NCBI GenBank assembly: GCA_013286565.1
Contig: JABDFM010000010.1
Coordinates: 1-62,615 of the forward strand
Length of the DNA stretch: 62,615 nt
Direction: 5' to 3'
Origin: Bacteroidota bacterium
GTDB taxonomy: Bacteria; Bacteroidota; Bacteroidia; Sphingobacteriales; Sphingobacteriaceae
The notes under the pieces are model-generated. The model saw only the letters and a list, made by a program, of their open reading frames with translations, was not told where the DNA came from and ran no database searches. Made by a program: the position numbers and the translations under genes. This document shows, one piece after another, positions 1-7,311 of the stretch; within the stretch, counting starts at the first letter, position 1; each line of letters begins with the position of its first letter.

Positions 1-432
1 GGTCGGGATATGGCTATTCTCTGTTCAAAGGGCTTCGAAATAGATATTGATCGCAACAGCCAATCGCCTTTTATTATATTCAACGGGCAAAGAAAACATG
101 AAGATAAAGACATAATTAAAGCGCAGGACTTTATAGAAAATAACATTCATTATAAAATACCGGTGAATGAGTTGGCGGTTATGTTATCGATAGGTCGCAG
201 GAACCTTGAACGGCGATTTAAGAAAGCGACCGGTAATACCGTATTGGAATATATACAACGGGTAAAAATAGAAGCTGTAAAGAAAAGCCTTGAATCCTCA
301 AGGCTTAACGTAAATGAAGCTATGAACAAAGTCGGTTATACGGACTCCAAAGCCTTTCGGATTATTTTCAAAAAAGTGACCGGCTTAGCACCTTTGCAAT
401 ATCGTAGCAAGTACAACAGTGAAATGGAATGA
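1..432 (+). CDS. GlxA-family AraC transcriptional regulator, C-terminal part (5' end outside window)
   Basis: The open frame runs from base 1, so the start lies to the left. What is visible is the end of the DJ-1/PfpI-like domain and linker (IDIDRNSQSPF, a signature of GlxA-type regulators) and a complete AraC double helix-turn-helix of about 100 residues (ELAVMLSIGRRNLERRFKK, then VGYTDSKAFRIIFKKVTG). Members sense an unknown ligand and control a neighbouring gene. Family members are about 320-330 residues, so roughly 180 are missing here. An ATG at base 10 is internal. The N-terminal half of such a regulator lies inverted at 1078-1479, so the missing part may not be a normal one (see findings). 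Confidence 0.85.
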   Translation, partial: GRDMAILCSKGFEIDIDRNSQSPFIIFNGQRKHEDKDIIKAQDFIENNIHYKIPVNELAVMLSIGRRNLERRFKKATGNTVLEYIQRVKIEAVKKSLESSRLNVNEAMNKVGYTDSKAFRIIFKKVTGLAPLQYRSKYNSEME

Positions 433-467
433 TAACGCTAACAATTTATACTCACCTTTATTTCACG

Positions 468-495
468 TTAGTCCGGATTTACAATCCCGGACTAA
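468..495. repeat. REP-like hairpin
   Basis: A perfect 9-bp inverted repeat, TTAGTCCGG / CCGGACTAA, with a 10-base loop. The loop TTTAC/TTTATAA type is like the hairpins at 27670 and 29205. No T-tract follows on the plus strand, so it is more likely a REP-type element than a terminator. Confidence 0.5.
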
Positions 496-560
496 AAACA
501 GGCGGGGGGATGTCAATCGAGCCCCTTATATCACTTCAATGTCCTCAATAGATTGCAATG

Positions 561-1103
561 TTAGCCCATTCCCAATCGCGCTCGTAACGATTCGCGATAG
601 GTACTGCCAATAGGAATTTTTTTGCCGTTGATGATCAACTGATGCACTTCGATCATGGTGATATGCCTGGTGGATACCACATATGATTTGTGTACCCGCA
701 CAAAGCCCGCGGCCGGTACAAGGTCAAAAATGTCACTCATGTTTTCGCGGATCAGTATTTGTTTATCCTTTAGGTGAACGGTAATGTAATTGCCGTCTTT
801 TTCCAGGTACAGGATATCGGCTACTTTCACCTGGTAGGTTTGCGGGCCGCTTTTGATAAAAATAGTCGCCGCTTCATCATCCCTGGCAATAGTATTGTTT
901 TTTGTGGCGACCAGGTTAGTGGCCTTATTAACAGCCGCCAGGAACCGTTCAAAGGTGATGGGCTTCAGCAAATAATCGATGGCGTTCAAGTTGTAACTTT
1001 CCACGGCGTAACTGCTGTAAGCCGTTGTGAATATGATCATCGGTTTTGAAGCCAGCGTTTGTACCAGTTGCATACCATCAATGTCGGGCATGTTGATGTC
1101 CAT
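561..1103 (-). pseudogene. LytTR response regulator, N-terminally truncated
   Basis: The frame starts inside the receiver domain at DINMPDIDG, whose Asp is the phosphoacceptor. The first roughly 50 residues, including the acidic pocket, are missing. The rest of the receiver (FTTAYSSYAVESY, DYLLKPI) and a full LytTR DNA-binding domain (YLEKDGNYITVHL, FVRVHKSYVV) are intact to the stop. The codon before the ATG is an in-frame TAA, and bases upstream of the junction encode a GlxA fragment in another frame. Without the acidic pocket it cannot be phosphorylated normally. A free LytTR domain could still bind DNA if translated from the internal ATG, but I regard this as a rearrangement remnant. Confidence 0.8.
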
Positions 1104-1479
1104 TTAAAAGACCCGTGCCAGCCAGAAAAAAAGTGCCAATACACAATGACGCTATCGATGCCCCTTTTTTATACTGTGTCACAATCCACGAAAGCATCTC
1201 CCGGTTTACAGCCAGTATTTTCTCAAAATCGCCATATACAGCTGGGATAATGATGAGATCGGTATGAGATACCTCCTGTATCAACACATCAGGATATATT
1301 TTGAATAGGCCTTTTTTCATTATGACATCCTTTTGCAGACCAACCAGGTGAATGTCGAATAAGGGCGGTTTACCAGATTGGGCCAAATGCTCATTTACTT
1401 TTGATAAAATCTGGTACGTTCCATCAATATTCACTATGCTGCTATCACTTTCAGGAACAAGAATGGATATATGTTTCAT
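1078..1479 (-). pseudogene. GlxA-family regulator, N-terminal DJ-1/PfpI half only
   Basis: The start MKHISILVPE and the sequence to GTFFLAGTGLLNG match the DJ-1/PfpI-like ligand domain of GlxA-type AraC regulators, including the nucleophile-elbow region SLCIGT. Similarity stops at about base 1105, where the next codons read into the truncated LytTR gene in a different frame (HQHARH, stop). The rest of the ligand domain and the AraC DNA-binding domain are absent. The promoter region upstream (1480-1670) still carries symmetric TGTCGC motifs. The break is at a short AATGGACA-like stretch that would fit both parents, which suggests illegitimate recombination. Confidence 0.8.
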
Positions 1480-1502
1480 AAAGCAAAAGTACTATGGTTC
1501 AC

Positions 1503-1561
1503 TGTCGCAAACAACCCTTAAAATTGTCGCTTTCCCATGTTTTTCTTGTCAATTTGCGACA
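1503..1561. promoter_or_regulatory. candidate operator: TGTCGCAAA / TTTGCGACA pair
   Basis: TGTCGCAAA at 1503-1511 and its exact reverse complement TTTGCGACA at 1553-1561 flank a third TTGTCGC at about 1525. They lie between the divergent GlxA fragment (start 1479) and the DUF998 gene (start 1671). The position suits autoregulation by the former GlxA regulator. Function is inferred. Confidence 0.35.
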
Positions 1562-1670
1562 CTACATTTGTTTGGTCGATGCTATAAAACACGACTTGGT
1601 TAATGCAGTGATATCCGGCAAGTTGAAGTAGTGAAAAAATAATGCTATTTATTTGTAAAATATAACAATA

Positions 1671-2417
1671 ATGCAAACAATAAAAGTCTTAACCCCAATT
1701 AGTGAACTCCAGGTTATTTGGGCATATGTTTCGTTAATTACAACATTAATATTTTTACTACTACTTATTTTGTTGCATTTTATCAAATCTGACATTAACC
1801 CTATGTGGCACATGGTAAGTGAGTATGGGATTGGACGTTACGGCTGGATAATGCAGGCAGCGTTTTTTTGTCTTGCATTTAGCTGCGTCAGTATTACTGC
1901 AGCGGTCTGGTTACAAACGCCTACTATCAGCGGCAAGATTGGTTTAGCCTTGATGCTGGTTACTGCCATCGGACTAATTATTGCCGGCTTCAATGTCACT
2001 GACCCTATTAACACACCTAAAACCGAAATGACAGCTCAAGGCCACATGCATGCTTTGGGTTTCATGATAGGTGTTCCCAGTATGACAATTGGAGTTGTAT
2101 TAATAAGCATAAGCCTGCGTTACAACCCAACTTTGGCCTGGGCCCGGCAACCACTTATCTGGTCGGCTCAGGTACCGTGGATTAGTATTGTTTTAATGCT
2201 TTTAACCTTTGCGATTTTGCTGCCAAAAAATGAGGGGAAATTTGGGCCTGGCGTAGTTATTGGATTGCCGAACCGGCTTTGGGTGCTTGGCTGCTGCATT
2301 TGGTTACTCATCGCGGCTTCGTGTATAATTAAACAGAACAAAGAAGAATTAAATAAAAAACTTAGCGACACTTTGGTCCCCGCAGGGTCTTCCGTAGGAG
2401 ACCCTGCCGTTAGGTGA
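1671..2417 (+). CDS. DUF998 family integral membrane protein
   Basis: 248 residues with about six hydrophobic helices. The first loop has PMWHMVSEYGIGRYGW, which matches the conserved segment of DUF998 proteins. The family is widespread and of unknown biochemical function. The gene is divergent from the GlxA remnant, and in Bacteroidota such regulators often sit beside the gene they control. The last codons are read from an inverted repeat (2382-2407), so the natural C-terminus may have been replaced by a repeat insertion. Confidence 0.75.
   Translation: MQTIKVLTPISELQVIWAYVSLITTLIFLLLLILLHFIKSDINPMWHMVSEYGIGRYGWIMQAAFFCLAFSCVSITAAVWLQTPTISGKIGLALMLVTAIGLIIAGFNVTDPINTPKTEMTAQGHMHALGFMIGVPSMTIGVVLISISLRYNPTLAWARQPLIWSAQVPWISIVLMLLTFAILLPKNEGKFGPGVVIGLPNRLWVLGCCIWLLIAASCIIKQNKEELNKKLSDTLVPAGSSVGDPAVR
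2382..2407. repeat. hairpin overlapping the 3' end of the DUF998 gene
   Basis: A perfect 9-bp inverted repeat, GCAGGGTCT / AGACCCTGC, with an 8-base loop. It is in frame and supplies the C-terminal residues GSSVGDPAV. It looks like a small palindromic repeat that landed in the coding end. No T-run follows. Confidence 0.5.
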
Positions 2418-2511
2418 AGTTTAAGTTAACTAAGTTACTCAGAATCCGCATCCGCCCTAAAACGACGAATTACAATCCACCCCGGCGAATCAATATGTCA
2501 AAGAACAATTC

Positions 2512-2534
2512 GGATCAGTTATCGCAACTGATCC
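2512..2534. other. hairpin GGATCAGTT / AACTGATCC
   Basis: A perfect 9-bp stem with a 5-base loop, 95 bp after the DUF998 stop. It may end that transcript, but it lacks a clear T-tract. A 60-codon frame across it (2414-2596) has no coding character. The 2418-2830 gap otherwise holds only the conserved element at 2575-2690. Confidence 0.35.
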
Positions 2535-2574
2535 ATTATATGATAGAATGCCGGTACACAGAATATGGTGTACA

Positions 2575-2690
2575 GCATGAAAGTGTTGTATGGTAAAACC
2601 ACAAACAGGATTGTTTGCGGTAGCAGAACCAGGTATATACAAATTTACGAAACCAGGGTGATCAAAGTACTGACACTGTTTTGTCAGTAC
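2575..2690 (+). promoter_or_regulatory. duplicated non-coding element, copy 1
   Basis: About 116 bp, clearly related to 16329-16446. The core CAGAACC-x-GGTATATACAAATTTACG is almost identical. Both copies end in an inverted repeat, GTACTGAC - 8 bases - GTCAGTAC (here 2667-2690). Both lie on the plus strand upstream of a gene for an exported protein. It could be an operator for a common regulator or a structured RNA leader. Nothing distinguishes the two. Confidence 0.6.
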
Positions 2691-2830
2691 ACTATAAAAA
2701 AACTCGAAAAATAGTACATATATGTTATTGTTATGGAGAGAATTAATGCCGTAATTTAATTCTGATAGCAATTTGTAGTATTTATCATATCTGCATTTGT
2801 TCAAATTAATAAACCTTAAAACCAGCAGTC

Positions 2831-3820
2831 ATGAACAAAAAACAACTTCTCCTGATCCTGTTCTTGCTTGTTATTAATCAATCTTGGGCCCAGCAGGCTT
2901 ACCCCGTTACAGACACGCAGCCATTGCAGATGAACGGGTTGGAAATAGGCTATGTTATTAAATCGCAGGAAGTAAAAGCCGTAGGCAACAAGGGGGATTT
3001 TAGTCGTTATGCTGTAAGGTTTTATGTAACCAATACCACAAGCGAGCCGAAAATTATTTTCTACCAGGATGGCTCCAATATACTGGGTAATGTATCGGCC
3101 CAGCTTGCCAGGTTCAATTGCCTTAATGCCACCGGTGCAAGACTTACTTCAAACACCGCCATACTGAATGCTGATCCCTGTAAGGTTATCGCCATGGTTG
3201 ACGACAGGGATGGCAACACCAATAAAATTGTACAAAACAAACGGTTTGTGCAGATTGGGTACTGGATAAGACCAGGACAAACCATCAGCACAGATGAAAT
3301 TGTAATTGTTCCGTTGAACGATCGGCCCAATGTTGAAGTGATCGATTTTGCCGATCAACTTCCGCCTCCGGCTTCTGCTCCATTTGCTAATGCCAGTTAC
3401 ATCGCTCAAAATGGGCCGCCACTGTTGCTCAACTCCCAGGGATTTTTTAAAATAAAAAACACATCCAACAACACTTACATTAACAATCAAACGGGCCAGC
3501 CAAATAGCACTATTATCGATAACGGTTGGTGGAGTGCACAATGGCAGCTTATACCTGTTGCCGGCACAAGTTATTTTAGTATAAAGAACAAATGGAAACA
3601 AAATTTTATAAATATTGACAGGGGTTACGTTGTGCTTTCTGAAATCTATCAGCCACAAAATTGCGTGTGGGCGATGGAGCCTACTCAGTACCCTAATGTT
3701 TTCAGGATCAGGAATGTTCAGGCTGGCGGCTATCTGTGCATTGCACCAACAGGCAAGTTGATCCTTTCCGCTAATGCAACTAATGATCTTAGCTCCTCAT
3801 GGCAGTTAGAGCTGCCATAA
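2831..3820 (+). CDS. secreted protein with C-terminal ricin-type beta-trefoil domain
   Basis: 329 residues. The signal peptide runs to about residue 21 (QSWAQQ). Residues about 25-180 form an unrecognised beta-rich domain. Residues about 195-329 look like a RICIN/beta-trefoil lectin domain, with three related stretches (FFKIKNTSNNTYI, FSIKNKWKQNFINI, VFRIRNVQAGGYLCI) each followed by a W-containing segment (WQLIP, WAMEP, WQLELP). Such domains usually bind sugars. There is no T9SS sorting tail or lipobox, so the product is probably periplasmic or freely released. It stands alone on the plus strand, behind the duplicated element at 2575-2690. Confidence 0.7.
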   Translation: MNKKQLLLILFLLVINQSWAQQAYPVTDTQPLQMNGLEIGYVIKSQEVKAVGNKGDFSRYAVRFYVTNTTSEPKIIFYQDGSNILGNVSAQLARFNCLNATGARLTSNTAILNADPCKVIAMVDDRDGNTNKIVQNKRFVQIGYWIRPGQTISTDEIVIVPLNDRPNVEVIDFADQLPPPASAPFANASYIAQNGPPLLLNSQGFFKIKNTSNNTYINNQTGQPNSTIIDNGWWSAQWQLIPVAGTSYFSIKNKWKQNFINIDRGYVVLSEIYQPQNCVWAMEPTQYPNVFRIRNVQAGGYLCIAPTGKLILSANATNDLSSSWQLELP

Positions 3821-3862
3821 CCAATGGCATACAATTTATCAAGCCATGACATATTTTATGCA

Positions 3863-4339
3863 TTAGTGAAGTGTTGATGCAAACTGGTGAAGAGCCGCAA
3901 TGATCGCATCTTTATTCGCAGTGCTATTCTTAAATAATGTGTTGATATTAGTCATGAGTGTATTATCTGTCGCAAGGTTAGTCTTGTATTGGTTAATTGG
4001 GCCCAATTCTGCCTGGGTCTTTCGTACTTCTGCCTCTGCTGCAGAATGCTGGCGCGCATTATTTGCCCCGGTTGAAGCTCTCATATCAGCACTGGCTTTT
4101 GTTGAATCAGCAGCATAGGTTGCCATTGAAGTGCTAATCGTGTTTTTAAGGTATGTGATCTGCTTCTGCATTAATAGGTTAAGCTTGTTATAGGTCATAT
4201 TTACCCCACCTGCACTATGTTGTGAAGTGTACACCGCAAATGCGTTAATATTACCATCAAAGAGGTCTTTTGATGCCTGCGCTGTAGCCTGGCTAAACGC
4301 TGCAACGAGTACGCAGCAAGTAAGTGTAAATTTTTTCAT
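3863..4339 (-). CDS. exported small helical protein, paralogue 6 of 6
   Basis: 158 residues, the last and shortest member of the tandem family. The signal peptide (FTLTCCVLVAAFSQATAQ) has the family's Cys-Cys inside the hydrophobic core and an ATAQ cleavage end. The mature part is predicted helical, with the family landmarks NINAF, a central YLKNTI...YAADSTKA stretch and the terminal HQFASTLH. I recognise no known domain. It follows paralogue 5 after 37 bp and is probably the end of the seven-gene transcript starting at 8550. Confidence 0.7.
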   Translation of the reverse strand: MKKFTLTCCVLVAAFSQATAQASKDLFDGNINAFAVYTSQHSAGGVNMTYNKLNLLMQKQITYLKNTISTSMATYAADSTKASADMRASTGANNARQHSAAEAEVRKTQAELGPINQYKTNLATDNTLMTNINTLFKNSTANKDAIIAALHQFASTLH

Positions 4340-4376
4340 TGTTTTATTTGATTTAAAATAACGTCATCATAAAAGA

Positions 4377-4946
4377 TCATTGAAGTGTTGATGCAAACCC
4401 ATTAAGGTAGTCAATGACGCGAACCTGGTGGTCGAAAAGGTTGCTGCCTTTAAGCGGCACGAGAATATTATAAAAGGTTTTCTCTTGTTTCAGGTTACTG
4501 CTATCTAATTGAATCGTATTGTATAAGGCGAGCCACTGCAAATCTTCATTATGTGCTTTTACAGCAGCTGCAGCCACTTTTTGTAATTCAGCCAAATTAG
4601 CAGCGTTATTTGCAGCACCGTTTTTAGAAAAGGTAGCTGCCACTTTCTTATAGTTTGCATCGGCATTTCTTTTGTCGGGGCCGGTTTTTGTGGTATCAGC
4701 TTTGTACTGAGCCTGCAATGATGTAATTGTTGAATTGAGATAACTTATTTGATTGTTCATCATTTCAAGAAGACCGTTAAAGCGATTGCTTTGCTCCGTA
4801 GTGTTGTTCTTCTGTGATGCGAAAATTGCCTTAAGCGCATTGACGCGATCAGTAAAGAGGCTTTTTGATATAGGTGATGTTTGCGCCAAAGCATGGCCCA
4901 GGAAAAAAGCGACCAGGCAGCAGGTTAGAATAAATATCTTTTTCAT
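4377..4946 (-). CDS. exported small helical protein, paralogue 5 of 6
   Basis: The start chosen at 4946 gives MKKIFILTCCLVAFF and a signal peptide ending ALAQ. The frame opens further upstream to 4988, but that would put 14 hydrophilic residues before the signal peptide. The mature part has RVNALKAI, NNQISYLNSTITSLQAQYK, ADTTKTGPDKR and the terminal NGFASTLQ, as in the other copies. It is Lys, Ala and Asn rich, predicted as long amphipathic helices. Function unknown; its order in the cluster suggests co-transcription with the OmpA-family gene. Confidence 0.7.
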   Translation of the reverse strand: MKKIFILTCCLVAFFLGHALAQTSPISKSLFTDRVNALKAIFASQKNNTTEQSNRFNGLLEMMNNQISYLNSTITSLQAQYKADTTKTGPDKRNADANYKKVAATFSKNGAANNAANLAELQKVAAAAVKAHNEDLQWLALYNTIQLDSSNLKQEKTFYNILVPLKGSNLFDHQVRVIDYLNGFASTLQ

Positions 4947-4984
4947 ATTTTTTAATTTAAGCTCGGGTTCCTTTAGCCATAAGG

Positions 4985-5533
4985 TCATTGGAGCGTTGCC
5001 GCAAATTGTCTAAGATCGACATTAATGTCATTTTGGTTGGCCGGTATATTGGTATATAATTGTGTAAGATCACCCCTTATTTTCAGTTCAATATTCAGGT
5101 TATCTCTATTATTAATTAACATTTGAACATCTTGTGACGCCTTTTTCAGTTCTGCCTGAGCTGCTGCGCGCTCATTTTGCGCATCCTGTAGATCCTTATT
5201 TTTTTTAGCCCTACTTTGCGCGGTGAGGCCAGATGGCTCAGCCATTGCTTTGTCATAATCAGATTTTGTTTGAGTCAATTCTTTTACCGCTTCCAGTGAA
5301 TCTTGCTTAGCTTGTATTGAGATGGTTTTCATATTTGAAGTGCGGTAAGTGATCTCATTAGCTATCTTATTATTTAGCCCGTCGAAAGCACCCCTTAGTA
5401 AGCGAGCATCATTTTTGGTAATGGCCGTGTTTAGATAATTAATATCTGCATTAAAATCGCTTTTTGATACTTGCGCTGTAGCCTGGCTAAGCGCTACTGC
5501 AATTAGGCAGCAAGTAAATAGTAAGTTTTTCAC
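4985..5533 (-). CDS. exported small helical protein, paralogue 4 of 6 (GTG start)
   Basis: By alignment with the other copies the start is GTG at 5533, giving VKNLLFTCCLIAVALSQATAQ in the first 21 codons. The leader sequence in front matches that of paralogue 3, where the same position is ATG. An ATG at 5575 would add 14 unlikely residues. The mature protein has NADINYLNTAI, a stretch RAKKNKDLQDAQNERAAAQ and the tail VDLRQFAATLQ. Its DNA is strikingly similar to paralogue 3 (5572-6123), especially around 5130-5260, so this is the most recent duplication or a gene-conversion pair. Confidence 0.7.
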   Translation of the reverse strand: MKNLLFTCCLIAVALSQATAQVSKSDFNADINYLNTAITKNDARLLRGAFDGLNNKIANEITYRTSNMKTISIQAKQDSLEAVKELTQTKSDYDKAMAEPSGLTAQSRAKKNKDLQDAQNERAAAQAELKKASQDVQMLINNRDNLNIELKIRGDLTQLYTNIPANQNDINVDLRQFAATLQ

Positions 5534-5571
5534 CGTATTATTTGAATTAAAATAAGTTTCATTATTAAAAG

Positions 5572-6123
5572 TCATTGGAGTGTTGCCGCAAATTGTTTAA
5601 GATCGTCATTAATGCTGCTTTGGTTGGCCGGTATATTGGCACTTACTAATGGTAAAAAATCACGCCTTATTTTCAGTTCAGTTTCCAGGTTATTTCTATT
5701 ATTAATAAACATTTGTCTCTCTCCTGACGCTTTTTTCAGTTCTGCCTGAGCTGCTGCACGCTCATTTTGCGCATCCTGTAGATCCTTACTTTTTTTAGCC
5801 TTACTTTGTGCGGTGGTGCCATAAGGCTCAGCAATTGCTTTGTTAAGATCATCATTCGCCTTCATCCATGCTTTTTCCGCTGCTATTGAATCTTGCCTGC
5901 CTTGCATTGGGATAGTTGTCATATTTGAAGTGCGGTATCTGATTTCCAGAGATACCATCGAATTCAGCCTGTCTAAAGCATGCCTTTGTCCGAGAGAATC
6001 TTTTTTGGCAATCGCCGCGTTTAGCTCATTAATATTTGTATTAAAATCACTTATGGATATTTGCGCTGTAGCCTGGCTAAGCGCTGCTGCGAGTAGGCAA
6101 CAGGTAAGTAGTAGGTTTTTCAT
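5572..6123 (-). CDS. exported small helical protein, paralogue 3 of 6
   Basis: 183 residues. Signal peptide LLLTCCLLAAALSQATAQ; then NTNINELNAAI, LEIRYRTSNMTTI, the shared SKAKKSKDLQDAQNERAAAQ block and the tail DDLKQFAATLQ. The central part has strong coiled-coil character (Ala, Lys, Glu, Gln rich; no Cys or Trp in the mature chain). There is no lipobox, transmembrane helix or sorting tail, so a soluble periplasmic location is inferred. It sits 41 bp after paralogue 2. Confidence 0.7.
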   Translation of the reverse strand: MKNLLLTCCLLAAALSQATAQISISDFNTNINELNAAIAKKDSLGQRHALDRLNSMVSLEIRYRTSNMTTIPMQGRQDSIAAEKAWMKANDDLNKAIAEPYGTTAQSKAKKSKDLQDAQNERAAAQAELKKASGERQMFINNRNNLETELKIRRDFLPLVSANIPANQSSINDDLKQFAATLQ

Positions 6124-6164
6124 TGTATTATTTGATTTAGAATAAGTTTCATCATAAAAGGCTA

Positions 6165-6689
6165 TTAAAGCGTTGCTTCAAACTGGTTGAGGCTGTCATC
6201 GATTTTACTTTGGTTTGCAGCCAAATTGTTCCGCAATAATCGCAGGCCATTATATATTTTCTGTTCCGTTGCCAGGATGCCGGATTGTTTTGTGATAGTG
6301 ACTAACTCTTTTGACGCTATATTTTTTCCGTCTATAATTGCGGCCTTCAACTTTTCAACAATCTGCATATCAGTATTTCTCGCAGAGCCCTGCGCCGCGG
6401 AAGCTAATTTTAAACCGTCTATCACCTTATCCCTATCCTTACTAATTCTTAGTGTATCTGCTTCATATGTTTTTTGCAGGGTATTTACAGTTGCAGTGAG
6501 ATACTTGATTTGGGTATTCATCATTATATCCAGCTGTTCATAAGCGTTATTTTCGCCGGTAAAGTTTTTTTGAGCAATGGCCGTGTTTAGCGCATTAATA
6601 TTATTTTGAAAATCGCGTGGGAATACTTGCGCTGTAGCGTGGCTAAGCACTATTGCAAAGAAGCAGCAGGTAAATAGTAGGGTTTTCAT
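6165..6689 (-). CDS. exported small helical protein, paralogue 2 of 6
   Basis: 174 residues. Signal peptide FTCCFFAIVLSHATAQ; then QNNINALNTAI, a helix with MMNTQIKYLTATVNTLQ and YEADTLRISKD, a second helix, LRNNLAANQSKIDDSL and the tail NQFEATL. The motif pair ANQ-x-x-I/INDDL and QFxATL near the C-terminus marks the family. It is spaced 37 bp from paralogue 1, without an obvious terminator between them. Confidence 0.7.
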   Translation of the reverse strand: MKTLLFTCCFFAIVLSHATAQVFPRDFQNNINALNTAIAQKNFTGENNAYEQLDIMMNTQIKYLTATVNTLQKTYEADTLRISKDRDKVIDGLKLASAAQGSARNTDMQIVEKLKAAIIDGKNIASKELVTITKQSGILATEQKIYNGLRLLRNNLAANQSKIDDSLNQFEATL

Positions 6690-6726
6690 GTTTTTTGTTT
6701 TATTTAAAACAGGCTTTTTTAAGCAT

Positions 6727-7281
6727 TTAGCGTATTATTATTATTTTAAGTGTTTCTTCAAAACTGTTAAGATCAGTATTGATACCAGTTTGGTTGGCGA
6801 CTATATTGCCTCTCAATTGCTGAAGGTCCTTGTACATCTTCTTCTCTGGTGCAAGGTTTTCATTGATTCTATGAATATCTTCTAATTTAAAACCCGCATC
6901 CATATTTGCCTGCCCTGCAATACCCGAATCAGTGTCGCCGGCTTGTTTATCCCGTTGAGCATGGGCTTCATTGGTCTTAGCTTCCTCTGCAGATACTTTA
7001 TACTCTCTTGCAGCCTTTCGCTGATAAAAGCCCGCTTTTGTTGTATCAGCCACATACTTTGTCTGTAATGGGCTAAGTTGTGAATTGAAATAATTAATTT
7101 GCTTATTCATCAGCACATTAAGAGCGTCAAAAGCAATGTTTTGCCCATAAACGTCTTTAGATATCACGATAGTAGAGTCGAGCGATTTGATTTTTGCAGC
7201 AAAATCTCTCATTGATACTTGCGCTGTAGCCTGGCTAAGCACAACTGTTAGTATGAAGCAGGTAAATGATAGTTGTTTCAT
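6727..7281 (-). CDS. exported small helical protein, paralogue 1 of 6
   Basis: 184 residues. Signal peptide FTCFILTVVLSQATAQ (one of the two cysteines replaced by Phe). The mature chain has the landmarks LMNKQINYFNSQLSPLQ, YVADTTKAG, IVANQTGINTDL and SFEETL. It continues six residues past the usual end (KIIIIR), encoded by a run of TTA-type triplets, an apparent microsatellite extension. It begins 30 bp after the stop of the OmpA-family gene, so co-transcription is likely. Confidence 0.7.
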   Translation of the reverse strand: MKQLSFTCFILTVVLSQATAQVSMRDFAAKIKSLDSTIVISKDVYGQNIAFDALNVLMNKQINYFNSQLSPLQTKYVADTTKAGFYQRKAAREYKVSAEEAKTNEAHAQRDKQAGDTDSGIAGQANMDAGFKLEDIHRINENLAPEKKMYKDLQQLRGNIVANQTGINTDLNSFEETLKIIIIR

Positions 7282-7311
7282 TGTGTTTGGTATTTGAAAT
7301 ATTTCGAACCA

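Noticed and set aside
774..1049. 91-codon plus-strand frame
   Set aside because: Antisense shadow of the LytTR remnant.
561..1103. An intact LytTR response regulator
   Set aside because: The first 50 residues with the acidic pocket are missing and an in-frame stop precedes the only ATG.
2414..2596. 60-codon plus-strand frame and the overlapping minus-strand frame at 2490-2804
   Set aside because: Both run across the hairpin at 2512 and the duplicated non-coding element; composition is not protein-like and copy 2 of the element does not keep the frames.
4989..5575. Upstream ATG starts for paralogues 4 and 5 (5575 and 4988), which would overlap the preceding genes by 4 bp
   Set aside because: They add hydrophilic residues before the signal peptide, and alignment with the other copies places the starts at 5533 (GTG) and 4946.
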